Source of the DNA: JASLBX01 sp036373915
GTDB taxonomy: Bacteria; Actinomycetota; Actinomycetes; Jiangellales; Jiangellaceae
DNA length: 26,922 bases
Assembly (NCBI GenBank): GCA_036373915.1
Contig: DASUUU010000020.1
Coordinates: 1 to 26,922 of the forward strand
Direction of reading: 5' to 3'
The position numbers and the translations under genes are program-made. Within the stretch, counting starts at the first letter, position 1, and each line of letters begins with the position of its first letter. The notes below the pieces were generated by a model, which saw nothing but the letters and a program-made list of their open reading frames with translations, was not told where the DNA came from and did not search any database. Below, piece by piece: positions 7,755-16,988 of the stretch.

Positions 7755-7856
7755 GTGGCCGACCTGGACGACTTCGCAGTGTTCGTGGCTTCGCGATCGC
7801 CACACCTCGCGCGCACGGCATTCCTGCTTACGTATCAAGCTGCGGCGAGTAGATGA
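7755..7856 (+). pseudogene. N-terminal remnant of an ECF sigma factor gene
   Basis: A 33-codon frame beginning with GTG 7755, preceded by GGAGAG with good spacing, and ending at TGA 7854-7856. DLDDFAVFVASRSP followed by LARTAFLLT closely matches, from memory, the first region-2 residues of SigE-family ECF sigma factors of actinobacteria, where '(D/E)F..FV..R...L.RTA.LLTGD' is standard. Right after LLT the similarity stops, and no region 2.4 or region 4 can follow because the LysR gene starts 100 nt later. An ECF-like promoter lies upstream. I read this as the truncated end of a deleted sigma gene rather than a functional small protein. The match is short, so chance cannot be fully excluded. 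Confidence 0.6.
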
Positions 7857-7958
7857 TCGGCTCCCCGGAGCGCGTTGACCTGAAGACATCAACGGAGATT
7901 CGCTGTCCATGACACCTTGGGTCTTCCCGAGTCAACCGAACGGTCGTACTGTCTGTGC

Positions 7959-8969
7959 ATGCGGCTCGAGCTGCGGCACTTGCAGATGGTCTGCACGATT
8001 GCCGACCATGGCAGTCTCACCAAGGCGGCGTCGGCTCTCGGGCTGGCGCCGTCTGCCCTGACGACGCAGCTCCAGCGCATCGAGCGGAGTCTCGGCGGGT
8101 TGTTGTTCGAGCGCGACCGGCGCGGTGCGCGGCCCACCGCACTGGGCGACCTGGTACTGAGTCGGGCGCGGGCGCTCCTGCCGGCGGTCAAGGACCTGCA
8201 CGACGAAGCCGTCCGCCTGGCCGGTACACGCGGATCGGCACAGCTGTGCAGGGTCGGCGCGGTGAGCAGCCCCATCCTTGGTGGCATCATCTGCCGCTTG
8301 AACGCAGCCGACCCGAGCGTCCAGGTGATGGTTCACCCGTCCTCGTCGCCCGTTGAGCTGGCAGATCAGCTCGCCGAGCGCCGAATCGACGTGGCGCTCG
8401 TCGGCCTGTGCGGCAAGGCCCGCCCGCCCCGCGAGCACCAGCTGGCCTGGAACGACATCGCAGTCGACGCGGTATGCGTCCTGCTGCCGGCGGACCATCC
8501 GCTCGCCGGCCGCGCCGAGGCCGAGCTCGCTGAGTTCGCGGACGCCACTTGGGCGGCCGGCGGCCCGTACGAGTGCTGCTTCGAGGAGTGCTTCGCCGCC
8601 GCGTGCGCTCGCGCCGGGTTCACCATGCGGCGCATGTACGAGGTGGACGCCCGTACCGCCACCGAACTCGTCGAGGCCGGCGAGGCAGTGGCCCTGTGCC
8701 AGTCGAGTTTCCGGCCGCCGGACGGCCTGGTGTCGGTGCCGATCGCGGGGACGCCGCTGCTGTGGCGCCACGTCATCGGCTGGGTTCCCGGTGTGTTGAC
8801 GACCGATGCCACGGACCGGCTGCTCGAGTTCGCCCGGCGCTCCTACGACGATGTACTCGCCCGGGCCCGCTGCGATGTCCGGCCGCCGGGTCGGTTCAAG
8901 CTCCGGAGCGAACCGGTCCCCGGGCTTGCTGCTTCTGCGAAAACTCCTGGTCCGCCGGAGTACTGGTAA
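7959..8969 (+). CDS. LysR-type transcriptional regulator
   Basis: A 336-residue LysR-family regulator. The N-terminal winged helix-turn-helix is LRHLQMVCTIADHGSLTKAA then SALGLAPSALTTQLQRIERS (residues about 5-45), followed by LLFERDRRGARPTALGDLVL. Residues about 90-300 form the periplasmic-binding-like effector domain, including LAERRIDVALVGL and VCVLLPADHPLAGRAEAEL. The effector is unknown; three cysteines at YECCFEECF are unusual and might sense redox state or metal. The ATG at 7959 is chosen because the conserved N-terminus begins there. It has no Shine-Dalgarno sequence, but TACTGT at 7947-7952, 6 nt upstream, suggests a leaderless mRNA. There is no divergent target gene, so its regulon is not clear from context; the protease gene downstream is one candidate. 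Confidence 0.92.
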   Translation: MRLELRHLQMVCTIADHGSLTKAASALGLAPSALTTQLQRIERSLGGLLFERDRRGARPTALGDLVLSRARALLPAVKDLHDEAVRLAGTRGSAQLCRVGAVSSPILGGIICRLNAADPSVQVMVHPSSSPVELADQLAERRIDVALVGLCGKARPPREHQLAWNDIAVDAVCVLLPADHPLAGRAEAELAEFADATWAAGGPYECCFEECFAAACARAGFTMRRMYEVDARTATELVEAGEAVALCQSSFRPPDGLVSVPIAGTPLLWRHVIGWVPGVLTTDATDRLLEFARRSYDDVLARARCDVRPPGRFKLRSEPVPGLAASAKTPGPPEYW

Positions 8970-9066
8970 GCCGGCGTCGTGATAAGACCAAACTGCGAAT
9001 TACCTTTCGGTCAAGTCCTTCTTACCGTGCGGGGATCACATCGCCTTCGCCCCGGAAGGAGGACCG

Positions 9067-10554
9067 ATGAAGGTCACGCTCCCCAGAACCCTGGCAGTAG
9101 CCGCCACCGCGACGCTGCTCGCCATGTCTCCCACCCAAGCGGCCGGCGCATCCACCGGCCAGCCGGAGCCGACCGGCAACCCGCCGGTCACGGCCGCGCC
9201 GGAGATGACCGAGGCCATGCAACGAGACCTGGACCTCGCACCGGCCCAGGTCGAGGAACGCGTCGCGCACGACGAGGCCGGTAGCGATCTCGCCGACCGA
9301 TTCGAGGACATCCTCGGTGACGAGTTCGCCGGCGCCTGGCTCGACGCGGATCAGCACCTGGTGGTCGCCGTCACCGACGCGAAGGAGGCGAACCGCATCC
9401 GAGCCCTCGGCGCGACACCGCGGGTCGTCGAACGTAGCGCCGACGACCTGGCGGCGGTCATGACCGAACTCGACCAAGCGAGCCGGCCGTCCCCGAGCCA
9501 GGTGACCGGATGGTACGTCGACGTCGAGACCAACGAGGTCGTGGTCGAGGCGTTGCCGAACGCCCGTGGCGCCGCCCAACGGTTCGTCCGGACCGCCGGC
9601 GCGGACGCCGAGGCCATCCGGATCGAAACCACCACCGACAAGCCGCAGTTGTTCTACGACGTGCGCGGCGGCGACGCCTACTACCCCGGCAACAGCCGAT
9701 GCTCGATCGGCTTCTCGGTCACCGTCGGTTTCGTCACCGCGGGCCACTGTGGCGGCGTTGGAACCACGACCCGCGGTTACAACCAGGTGACCCAGGGCGT
9801 CGTCCGCGGCTCAAGCTTCCCGGGCAACGACTACGCGTGGGTCGAGGTCAACAGCAACTGGACGCCGCGGCCGCTGGTGAACCGATACAGCGGGAGCCAG
9901 ACGGTCACGGTCGCCGGCTCGCAGGAAGCGGCCGTCGGCTCCTCGGTGTGCCGCTCCGGCTCGACGACCGGCTGGCGGTGCGGAACGATCCAGGCCAAGA
10001 ACCAGACGGTCAACTACCCGCAGGGCACCGTCTACGGCCTCACCCGGACCAGCGCGTGCGCAGAGCCCGGCGACTCCGGCGGCTCATGGCTGACGGGGCA
10101 GCAGGCACAGGGCGTCACGTCGGGCGGCTCGGGCAACTGCACCTCGGGCGGGACGACATACTTCCAGCCAGTGGGCGAGATCCTCTCGAGCTACGGACTG
10201 ACCCTCGTCACGTCTGGCGGGAGCGAACCGCCGCCGACGGGTTGCAGCTCGTACCCCAACGTCTACACAGGATCGCTGTCGGGCACGGGTAGCTACCAGT
10301 TCCAGCCGAACGGCAGCTACTTCTACTCGTCCCGTTCCGGCACTCACCAGGGCTGCCTGAGCGGGCCGTCCAATGCTGATTTCGATCTTTACCTACAGCG
10401 GTGGAACGGTTGGTCGTGGTCGACCGTGGCCAGCTCCACCGGTCCGACGAGTAGCGAGACGATCAGCTACAACGGATCGACCGGCTACTACCGGTACGTC
10501 GTGTACTCGTACAGCGGGTCGGGCAGTTACACGCTCGGTATAAGAGTTCCCTGA
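9067..10554 (+). CDS. Secreted alpha-lytic/streptogrisin-type serine protease
   Basis: A 495-residue exported chymotrypsin-fold protease. Residues 1 to about 28 are a signal peptide ending near TQAAGA. Residues about 45-195 are an alpha-lytic-type pro-region (FEDILGDEFAGAWLDADQHL; GWYVDVETNEVVVEAL) that should chaperone folding and then be cleaved off. The mature domain has a full triad: His227 in TAGHCG, Asp255 in GNDYAWVEV and Ser337 in GDSGGSW, with cysteines placed for the usual disulfides. After a short GGSEPPPTG linker, residues about 395-495 look like a bacterial pre-peptidase C-terminal (PPC) beta-sandwich (DFDLYLQRWNGWSWSTVASS; YYRYVVYSYSGSGSYTL). AAGGAGG at 9056-9062 precedes the ATG. 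A strong hairpin follows the stop, so it is transcribed alone. Confidence 0.93.
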   Translation: MKVTLPRTLAVAATATLLAMSPTQAAGASTGQPEPTGNPPVTAAPEMTEAMQRDLDLAPAQVEERVAHDEAGSDLADRFEDILGDEFAGAWLDADQHLVVAVTDAKEANRIRALGATPRVVERSADDLAAVMTELDQASRPSPSQVTGWYVDVETNEVVVEALPNARGAAQRFVRTAGADAEAIRIETTTDKPQLFYDVRGGDAYYPGNSRCSIGFSVTVGFVTAGHCGGVGTTTRGYNQVTQGVVRGSSFPGNDYAWVEVNSNWTPRPLVNRYSGSQTVTVAGSQEAAVGSSVCRSGSTTGWRCGTIQAKNQTVNYPQGTVYGLTRTSACAEPGDSGGSWLTGQQAQGVTSGGSGNCTSGGTTYFQPVGEILSSYGLTLVTSGGSEPPPTGCSSYPNVYTGSLSGTGSYQFQPNGSYFYSSRSGTHQGCLSGPSNADFDLYLQRWNGWSWSTVASSTGPTSSETISYNGSTGYYRYVVYSYSGSGSYTLGIRVP

Positions 10555-10563
10555 CCGGCAGCT

Positions 10564-10593
10564 GAGGGCGGGCGCAGTGAAGCGCCCGCCCTC
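10564..10593 (+). terminator. Hairpin terminator after the protease gene
   Basis: A perfect 12-bp stem, GAGGGCGGGCGC at 10564-10575 and GCGCCCGCCCTC at 10582-10593, with a 6-nt loop, starts 10 nt after the protease stop. It has no T-run, as is common in high-GC actinobacteria. Confidence 0.75.
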
Positions 10594-10663
10594 GGCGTTA
10601 GGAGTGTCAAGCGGTTAGGGTACTGGTCCCCTCACCCCGTGGCTGCGCTATCGTCCGCAACCG

Positions 10664-13372
10664 ATGAATGATCGACTGGGGAGGCCGCTGGGGTGGTTGC
10701 GGCTGGCGTTCCGCCTCGCGACGAGTCGCCTCGGCCTTCTCGGGGCTTCGATGCTGACGGCACTCGTCGCCGCCACGCTGCTGATCGTCGCGAGTGTGCT
10801 CTCTCCGGCCGTGGCTGAACAGACCTTTCGCGGGACCGTCGACGCCGAGCCGCCCGCCGAGCACGACCTCCGGGCTACCACCGCGTTCAACGATGCCTGG
10901 CCCGAGGTCGATCGCGACCTGAGCGAGATCACCCGGCGGCACGACGAGATCGTCGGCGAGGTGACGACCTCCGCGTGGACGATCGCCACGACGGGTCAGG
11001 TTCGGCTTGCTTTCGGCAGCGTCCGGGACATCGATACTCACGCTGAACTTGCCGACGGCCGCTGGCCCGATCCTGGCGCCACGCCGATCGAGACGGTAAT
11101 GCACTCCGACGCGCTGGACAGGCTGGAGATCGACGTCGGCGACAGGCTGACCGTCGAGCTTCTGGCCGGTGCGTCTGACGCGGTCGACGTGCTGGTCGTG
11201 GGCGCATTCGAGCCCGCCGAGCGCGAGCATGTGTTGTGGCGCGGGCTGGGTCACGGCGCGCTGATCGACGAGCACGACGACGCGCCGACTGTGTTCGGCC
11301 CACTCCTCGTCCCTACCGACGACCTGGTCGAACGAGTCCGACCGGGCTCGACGACGGCCGTTTGGACGGTGGGCCTTGACCTGAATCGAGTCTCCTTCGA
11401 GACTGCGGACGCGGCGATCCTGTCTTTGGCTCGGCTTCGCGACGGCCTGGCGGACGTGGCGACGGGCGATAAGTCCACCCGGGTCTCGATCGCCGGCGGA
11501 ACCGACGTGCTCGAAAGGGCCCGGGACGCGGCATCGTCGGCCCGGGCCGTGCTATTCGTGATCGTCACCATGGTCATGGTGCTGGCGGCCTGGGCACTGG
11601 CGTTCACCGCCCGAATCCTGGCCGCGAGCCGGGCGTCGGTGACGGCGCTGTTCCGGGCTCGCGGTGGCCGGGACCGCCTGCTGGTACGGCTTTCCATTCT
11701 GTCGGCCGCGGTCCCAGCGCTCGTGGTCGCCGGCGGCGCCCCGGCAGTGGCCGACCTGATACTGGCGGAGTTGCGCGACCGCGACATCGTCGCCGGTACT
11801 GGAGGCACCGGCCGGTGGCTGCTCAGCGCCGCGGTGGCCGCCGGCTGGTTGACCATGCTCGTCGTCGCCGATCTGCGGTCTGGCCGATCGATGGCCAGCG
11901 TTTCGGCGGAATCAAGCCGACCCACCCGCCGCGCCGCCGCTCAGCGAGCGGGCGTCGACATCGTCGTTGTCGCACTCGGATTGCTCGCTCTACAGCAACT
12001 CCACAGGCCGGTGGGAGCGACGTCGGACGTCGTGTTGATCGCCGCACCCGCGGTGCTGGTACTTGCGGGGACCCTCATCGTGGTCCGGCTATTGCCGTGG
12101 TGCAGCCGAGAGGCGTCCTTCGTGGCGGCTCGGATGCGCGGCCTGCCGGCGATGCTCGGATCGTTCGACGTCGCCCGCCGGCCCCTTCGGCACGTGGCCG
12201 CTGTGGCGATGCTTGCCCTTGCACTTGCCGCAGCCGTATTCGCAGCAACGATGCAAGCCACCTGGCAGACGTATCGCGACAACTCGGTCGCTCTCGCGGC
12301 GTCGGCAGACGTTCGAGTCGGCATGGCCCAGGTCCTGGTGACGGACCGGCCGGTGGATGCGGTGGCCGATCAGCTGGCCGCGCTGCCCGAGGTTGAGACA
12401 GTCATGCCGGCGCACCGCGAATCCGCACGCAGCGACACCCGCCACGTCGACCTGATCGGTGTCGATCCGGAGGTGGCTGGAGATCTCATGCGCTGGCCGC
12501 CGGCACTTGCGGGTGGCCCGGCGCCAGACCTGCTGGCCGCGTTGACCGGTCCCGGGGACCTGCCGGCACTTGTCACGCGCAGCTACGCGGAGGAGCTGGG
12601 GCTGAACGTCGACAGCACCACGACGGTGAGTGTGCGCGGCGTGCGGCTGCAGGTTCGGGTTGCCGGCCTGGTCGAAGCCGTTCCCGGCAGTACCGAACCG
12701 TACGCCATGCTTGTCGACCAGGCGGACATGCGGTTCGCTCTCAGGGAGTGGGTGGAGGTGCTCCAGGAGGGGGCCGACACACCCGAACTTGTCGACGTCG
12801 ACCCAGCGCCGAATGAGTGGTGGCTCGCGACGTCCGACAACGGAACCTCGGCTGCTGCCGGAGCCGCCGATCTCGACGGCGTCATATCGGTCAACACACA
12901 TGCCGAAGCCGCCCGGTCGAGCAGCCTGGAGTTGACGGCTCGCGGGGTGTTCGCCGGGTTGAGCGGAGGGCTGGCGTTCGCGGCGGCCTTCGGAATCGTC
13001 GGGACGATCCTGCACGCCGTGGCGTCGTACCGATCACGAACCGGCGAGCATGCGGTGCTGCGAGCCGTCGGCCTCCGCCGGTCCAGCACGCTCAGCTCGA
13101 TCGCGACCGAGCAGACATTGTTGATCGGCCTCGCCACGGTCGCCGGACTTGGCCTGGGCACTCTGGTTTCCTGGCTCACAGTGCCGCACACGATCGGTCG
13201 CCTCGCCGGGCTTGCGGAGGTGCCGAGGTTGGAGTTGACGGTGCCGTGGCAGGTCCTTGCGGCGCTGAGCGTCGGCGCGGCCATCCTGCTCGGCCTGATC
13301 GTGGCCGTCGCGGCCGCTGCTCTGCGGGCGGTGAGCATCACGAGCGTGTTGCGGGCGGGTGAGGAGGCATGA
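10664..13372 (+). CDS. FtsX-type ABC transporter permease 1
   Basis: A 902-residue membrane subunit of an ABC system of the FtsX/MacB-like type. A first membrane helix at about residues 25-48 is followed by a large external domain. A block of helices follows at about 295-480 (VLFVIVTMVMVLAAWALAFT; VVLIAAPAVLVLAGTLIVV), then a second external domain after a helix near 515-535. The C-terminal FtsX-like domain contains GIVGTILHAVASYRSRTGE, VLRAVGLRRSSTLSSI and more helices. The protein ends in SVLRAGEEA, nearly the same as the next permease. The start is ATG 10664, with TATCGT 9 nt upstream and no ribosome-binding site. It is the first gene of a four-gene operon. The substrate is unknown: efflux, lipoprotein handling or signal transmission are all possible. 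Confidence 0.88.
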   Translation: MNDRLGRPLGWLRLAFRLATSRLGLLGASMLTALVAATLLIVASVLSPAVAEQTFRGTVDAEPPAEHDLRATTAFNDAWPEVDRDLSEITRRHDEIVGEVTTSAWTIATTGQVRLAFGSVRDIDTHAELADGRWPDPGATPIETVMHSDALDRLEIDVGDRLTVELLAGASDAVDVLVVGAFEPAEREHVLWRGLGHGALIDEHDDAPTVFGPLLVPTDDLVERVRPGSTTAVWTVGLDLNRVSFETADAAILSLARLRDGLADVATGDKSTRVSIAGGTDVLERARDAASSARAVLFVIVTMVMVLAAWALAFTARILAASRASVTALFRARGGRDRLLVRLSILSAAVPALVVAGGAPAVADLILAELRDRDIVAGTGGTGRWLLSAAVAAGWLTMLVVADLRSGRSMASVSAESSRPTRRAAAQRAGVDIVVVALGLLALQQLHRPVGATSDVVLIAAPAVLVLAGTLIVVRLLPWCSREASFVAARMRGLPAMLGSFDVARRPLRHVAAVAMLALALAAAVFAATMQATWQTYRDNSVALAASADVRVGMAQVLVTDRPVDAVADQLAALPEVETVMPAHRESARSDTRHVDLIGVDPEVAGDLMRWPPALAGGPAPDLLAALTGPGDLPALVTRSYAEELGLNVDSTTTVSVRGVRLQVRVAGLVEAVPGSTEPYAMLVDQADMRFALREWVEVLQEGADTPELVDVDPAPNEWWLATSDNGTSAAAGAADLDGVISVNTHAEAARSSSLELTARGVFAGLSGGLAFAAAFGIVGTILHAVASYRSRTGEHAVLRAVGLRRSSTLSSIATEQTLLIGLATVAGLGLGTLVSWLTVPHTIGRLAGLAEVPRLELTVPWQVLAALSVGAAILLGLIVAVAAAALRAVSITSVLRAGEEA

Positions 13373-16086
13373 GCCGGATCGGCTTCGTAGCCAAGCAGAT
13401 TCGGGCCGACCTCGGGGTCGTCCTCCTGCTGGCCGCCGTGCTCGCCGGGGGTGCGTTCCTCGGCGCGGCGGCACCGTCGTGGATAACCGACCGGCTTGAT
13501 GCCGCGCTCGAGGACACGCTCTCCGACGCGGCGCCCCAGGGTGATCTCGTCGCACGTGGGCGGTTCGGCGCCAGCGTGACGATCCCACCGCGAACGGACC
13601 TGATCCCGGAGCTGGCCGCCGTCGAAGGGATGATCGAGCAGGTCCGCCGGCGCGAGTCGGCGCTGACCGCGGCCTACGCGAACGACCGGTGGTCGCTCTC
13701 ACTGGGAACCGGCCCGATCGTGGCTCATGACGGGCCGGCCGAACCTTCCGCCAGGCAGCGGGAACTGGGGCTGTGGCTGCCCCAGGATGCCCAGCAGAAG
13801 GTCACCGTCGTGGAGGGCCGGTTCCCACGTCCCGAGGTCGAGATCGTCGATTCGCCGGCCACAACCGAGGACCGCCGCCTGTCGATGCCCGTTTTCGAAG
13901 TCGCCGCGACGGCCGACGTCATGGACGCATTGGAACTCGAGATCGGTGACCGGGTAGTCGTGCACGCCGGAACCATCGGTAGCCGCAACGGACCGGCACC
14001 GGCCCTGCTGGCCATGCGGCTCTCCGGAGTGGTCGAGCCGACCGATCGTGCCGACGTGTCATGGAAGGACACCTTCACCACACTCGAGGCCGAACGTGGC
14101 ATACCCGGCGATGACCCGCGCATCTACCGCGGCACGGTGATCGCCGATCCGCTGCTGGCCGAGCAGCTCGTCCGGTGGGCCACGTTGCGCGATGTCGACT
14201 GGCAGACGTGGCTCTCGATCCACTGGCAGCTCGAGTTGCAGCCTGAGCGGCTCGCGGCGAGCGACGTTCAGCCGGTGATCACGAGCGTCAAGCGCTTCCG
14301 CTCGTGGTCCACCTGGACGACGTCGCTGGACAAGGTATTGCTCGGGTACCAGGACAGCCGAGCGAGCGCCGAACGGTCCGCCGCGCTCGGCGTCGCCTCA
14401 CTTGCCGGCCTCCTCGTGACCGTGCAGCTCCTGACGGTCGGGCTGCTCGCTGAGCGCCGGGCCGCCGCGCAGTCCCTCACCCGGGTGCGCGGTGGTCGGG
14501 ACGCTTTGCTGGCTCGGTCGCTCGCCATCGAAGCGGCGCTCGTCGGCGTACCAGCCGTTGCCGCGGGCGTCTTGGCGGCAGCGCTGCTGGTCGGTGCGAG
14601 CTGGTGGATTCCCGCCATCTTGCTGCTGCTCACGGTGGCGGCCCTGCCCGTGCTGGGAGTACGGCTGGCTCGGCGTAGCGGCGCCGAACGGCCAGAGCAC
14701 GCTACCCTGCGGCCCTCGCTTCGCCGCTTGGTCGCCGAAGCCGGACTCGTCGTCATCGCCGGGGCCGCAGTCTGGCTGCTCTCACAGCAGTCCCCGGACA
14801 CCGGGGCCGGCGCCGATCCCGTCGTTTCGCTGACGCCATTGCTGGTGGCCGCGGCGGTGGGGGTGGTGGTGTTCCGCCTGCTGCCGTATCCCGTCGCCGT
14901 GGCGACCCGGCTGGTGCGGCGCACCCGGGGTGCCACCTCGTTCCTTGTCGCCTCGCGCGCCGCGCGGAGCCCTGCGTACGCCGTGCTGCCCGTCGTCGCC
15001 GTCCTCATGGCGGTCGGCCTGGCTGCCTTCGGAGGCAGCGTCCGCGCGACTGCCGACCACGCGAAGGACGCGACTGCGTGGGCGGAGGTGCCGGCCGATG
15101 CAGTCGTCGAGACCACCACATTGCGGGCCGAGGCCGGCGAGCTGGCCGAGCTCGTGCCCGAGGCGACGGACATCGCCGCCGGATATGCCCTGTACGGGCA
15201 GCAGGCGACGGACGAGCGAGACGCCACGGTCCGCGTTGAGATCCTGGCCGTCGATGTCGCGGACTGGACCAGGGTGGTGGCTGATGCGGTCGAGCCGGTC
15301 GAGCCGGTCGCCGCGCTGGCGAAATCGCAGAGGGCCGGCGGCGTGGTGCCTGCGGTCATCAAGGGCCAGACCGCTGATCTTGCGGTGGGGCAGGAGCTGG
15401 CCATGACGATTCGGGGGCACGAGTTCACGGTCCGGCTGGTCGATCGCGTAGACAGCTTCGCCGGAGCTCCCGGTGGCAACACCGTCGTGGTGCCACTCGA
15501 TGATCTCGGTGTGTCCGAGTCCGAGCTCGGACTCCGCTGGCCCAATGTCGTCTTTCTGGCAGGGCCGGTCGCGGATGCCGACCTCGAGTCGGTGCTCGGC
15601 GGTGACGTGATGCGCCGTGCGGACGTGCTGGCCGCAATCGACGACCCCATGCTCGAGACCACGCTGACGATCTTTCAGGTGGCCGTGCTCGCAGCCGCCG
15701 CCCTCGCCGCGCTGGCCGCCGTGTTGGGCCTGCAGGTCACGGCTAGATCGCGGTCGTACGCACTGTCCGTCCTGCGCACGCTCGGACTGCCATCCCGCAG
15801 TACGGCAGCCTTGATCGCCGCCGAGGTCGTGCCGGTATCGATCGTCGCAGCGGCTGTCGGGTCCGCGGTGGGCCTGGGCCTGGCTATCGTGGCCGGTCAG
15901 GCCATCGACCTCGCCGCCCTCACCGGGTTGCTCAACGCGGGTGGACCGGTGATTCCGGACATCTCTGGTACGGCGCTCGCGGCCGCCGGCGTCGTAGCCT
16001 CCGTCATCGCCGCTGTCTGCATCGCCGTCGCGGCCAACCGCCGAGCCCGGCTCGGCTCCGTCCTTCGCGCAGGAGAAGACTCATGA
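13369..16086 (+). CDS. FtsX-type ABC transporter permease 2
   Basis: A 905-residue permease with the same architecture as the gene before it: an N-terminal helix at about 15-38 (VVLLLAAVLAGGAFLGAA), a large external domain to about 340, a central helix cluster, a second external domain and a C-terminal FtsX domain (FQVAVLAAAALAALAAVLGL; YALSVLRTLGLPSRSTAALI). It ends in SVLRAGEDS. The two permeases are diverged relatives and probably pair as a heterodimer. Its ATG overlaps the previous stop by 4 bases (ATGA) and is preceded by GAGGAGG, so translation is coupled. Its own stop overlaps the ATPase start. No substrate can be assigned. Confidence 0.88.
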   Translation: MSRIGFVAKQIRADLGVVLLLAAVLAGGAFLGAAAPSWITDRLDAALEDTLSDAAPQGDLVARGRFGASVTIPPRTDLIPELAAVEGMIEQVRRRESALTAAYANDRWSLSLGTGPIVAHDGPAEPSARQRELGLWLPQDAQQKVTVVEGRFPRPEVEIVDSPATTEDRRLSMPVFEVAATADVMDALELEIGDRVVVHAGTIGSRNGPAPALLAMRLSGVVEPTDRADVSWKDTFTTLEAERGIPGDDPRIYRGTVIADPLLAEQLVRWATLRDVDWQTWLSIHWQLELQPERLAASDVQPVITSVKRFRSWSTWTTSLDKVLLGYQDSRASAERSAALGVASLAGLLVTVQLLTVGLLAERRAAAQSLTRVRGGRDALLARSLAIEAALVGVPAVAAGVLAAALLVGASWWIPAILLLLTVAALPVLGVRLARRSGAERPEHATLRPSLRRLVAEAGLVVIAGAAVWLLSQQSPDTGAGADPVVSLTPLLVAAAVGVVVFRLLPYPVAVATRLVRRTRGATSFLVASRAARSPAYAVLPVVAVLMAVGLAAFGGSVRATADHAKDATAWAEVPADAVVETTTLRAEAGELAELVPEATDIAAGYALYGQQATDERDATVRVEILAVDVADWTRVVADAVEPVEPVAALAKSQRAGGVVPAVIKGQTADLAVGQELAMTIRGHEFTVRLVDRVDSFAGAPGGNTVVVPLDDLGVSESELGLRWPNVVFLAGPVADADLESVLGGDVMRRADVLAAIDDPMLETTLTIFQVAVLAAAALAALAAVLGLQVTARSRSYALSVLRTLGLPSRSTAALIAAEVVPVSIVAAAVGSAVGLGLAIVAGQAIDLAALTGLLNAGGPVIPDISGTALAAAGVVASVIAAVCIAVAANRRARLGSVLRAGEDS

Positions 16087-16988
16087 GCGCACCTACGATC
16101 GTGTGCGACAACCTCGTTCGCATTTACCAGACCGATGGCATCGAGGTCGTCGCGCTCCAAGGACTAGACCTGTACGTCGACGCCGGCGAGCTTGTCGCGA
16201 TCGTCGGGGCGTCCGGGTCGGGAAAGTCCACGCTGCTGAACATCCTCAGCGGCAACGACGAGCCCACCGCCGGGCGGGTCACCGTCGCGGGGCACGACCT
16301 GATCGAGATGTCCGCACGCGACCGTGTCAGGTACCGCCGCGACGTCGCCGGGTTCATCTGGCAGCAAACGGCTCGCGGTCTGATGCCGTTCCTCACCGCT
16401 GCCGAGAACGTCACGCTGCCGCTGCTTCTGGCCGGAGTGGGGCGGCGGGAACGCCGATCCCGCGCCGATGAGCTGCTCGAGCTGCTCGGCATCGGCTACT
16501 GCCGGGATCGGCGGCCGCGCGAGATGTCCGGCGGCGAACAGCAACGTTGCGCGATCGCGGTGGCCGTCGCGAACCGCCCCGAGGTGCTGTTCGCGGACGA
16601 GCCGACCGGCGAGCTCGACTCTGCGACTGCGACCGAGGTGTTCGGTGCGTTGCGGTCGAGCAACGCCGAGCTCGGGACCACCGTCGTGATCGTCACCCAC
16701 GACCCTGCGGTCGCCGAGCACGTCGACCGGACGGTGGCGATTCGCGACGGCCGGACGTCGTCGGAAGTGCTTCGCCGCACCGAGATCACCGCGGATGGCC
16801 ATGAACGGGTCATCGCCGAGGAATACGCCGTCCTGGACCGGACCGGCCGGGTCCAGCTGCCCCGAGACTTCGTGACCACGCTCGGGCTGCATGAGCGCGT
16901 CCGCCTCGAGCTGGAAACGGACCATGTCGGCGTGTGGCAGGCGCAGACCGGCAAGTCCGACAGCCGCGACGAGGAGGTGGATGAGTGA
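16083..16988 (+). CDS. ABC ATPase with AbrB-like C-terminal module
   Basis: A 301-residue ATP-binding subunit of the MacB/LolD type that should energise the adjacent permeases. Walker A is GASGSGKST (about 42-50), the Q-loop region is GFIWQQTARGLMPFL, the signature is MSGGEQQR, Walker B is VLFADEPTGELDS and the switch His is in VTHD. After the core, residues about 244-286 read YAVLDRTGRVQLPRDFVTTL then GLHERVRLELETDHVGVW. This has the 'D..GR(V/L)QLPR' strand-loop pattern of SpoVT/AbrB-like swapped-hairpin domains, which suggests a dimerisation or DNA-contact module. LolD-type ATPases usually end near residue 230, so this is an added domain. The gene overlaps both neighbours by 4 bases. Confidence 0.9.
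   Translation: MSAPTIVCDNLVRIYQTDGIEVVALQGLDLYVDAGELVAIVGASGSGKSTLLNILSGNDEPTAGRVTVAGHDLIEMSARDRVRYRRDVAGFIWQQTARGLMPFLTAAENVTLPLLLAGVGRRERRSRADELLELLGIGYCRDRRPREMSGGEQQRCAIAVAVANRPEVLFADEPTGELDSATATEVFGALRSSNAELGTTVVIVTHDPAVAEHVDRTVAIRDGRTSSEVLRRTEITADGHERVIAEEYAVLDRTGRVQLPRDFVTTLGLHERVRLELETDHVGVWQAQTGKSDSRDEEVDE

Noticed and set aside
14268..15662. A 464-codon open frame on the minus strand within permease 2
   Set aside because: Ser/Thr/Ala-rich low-complexity translation opposite a well-supported permease; no start signal or family match.
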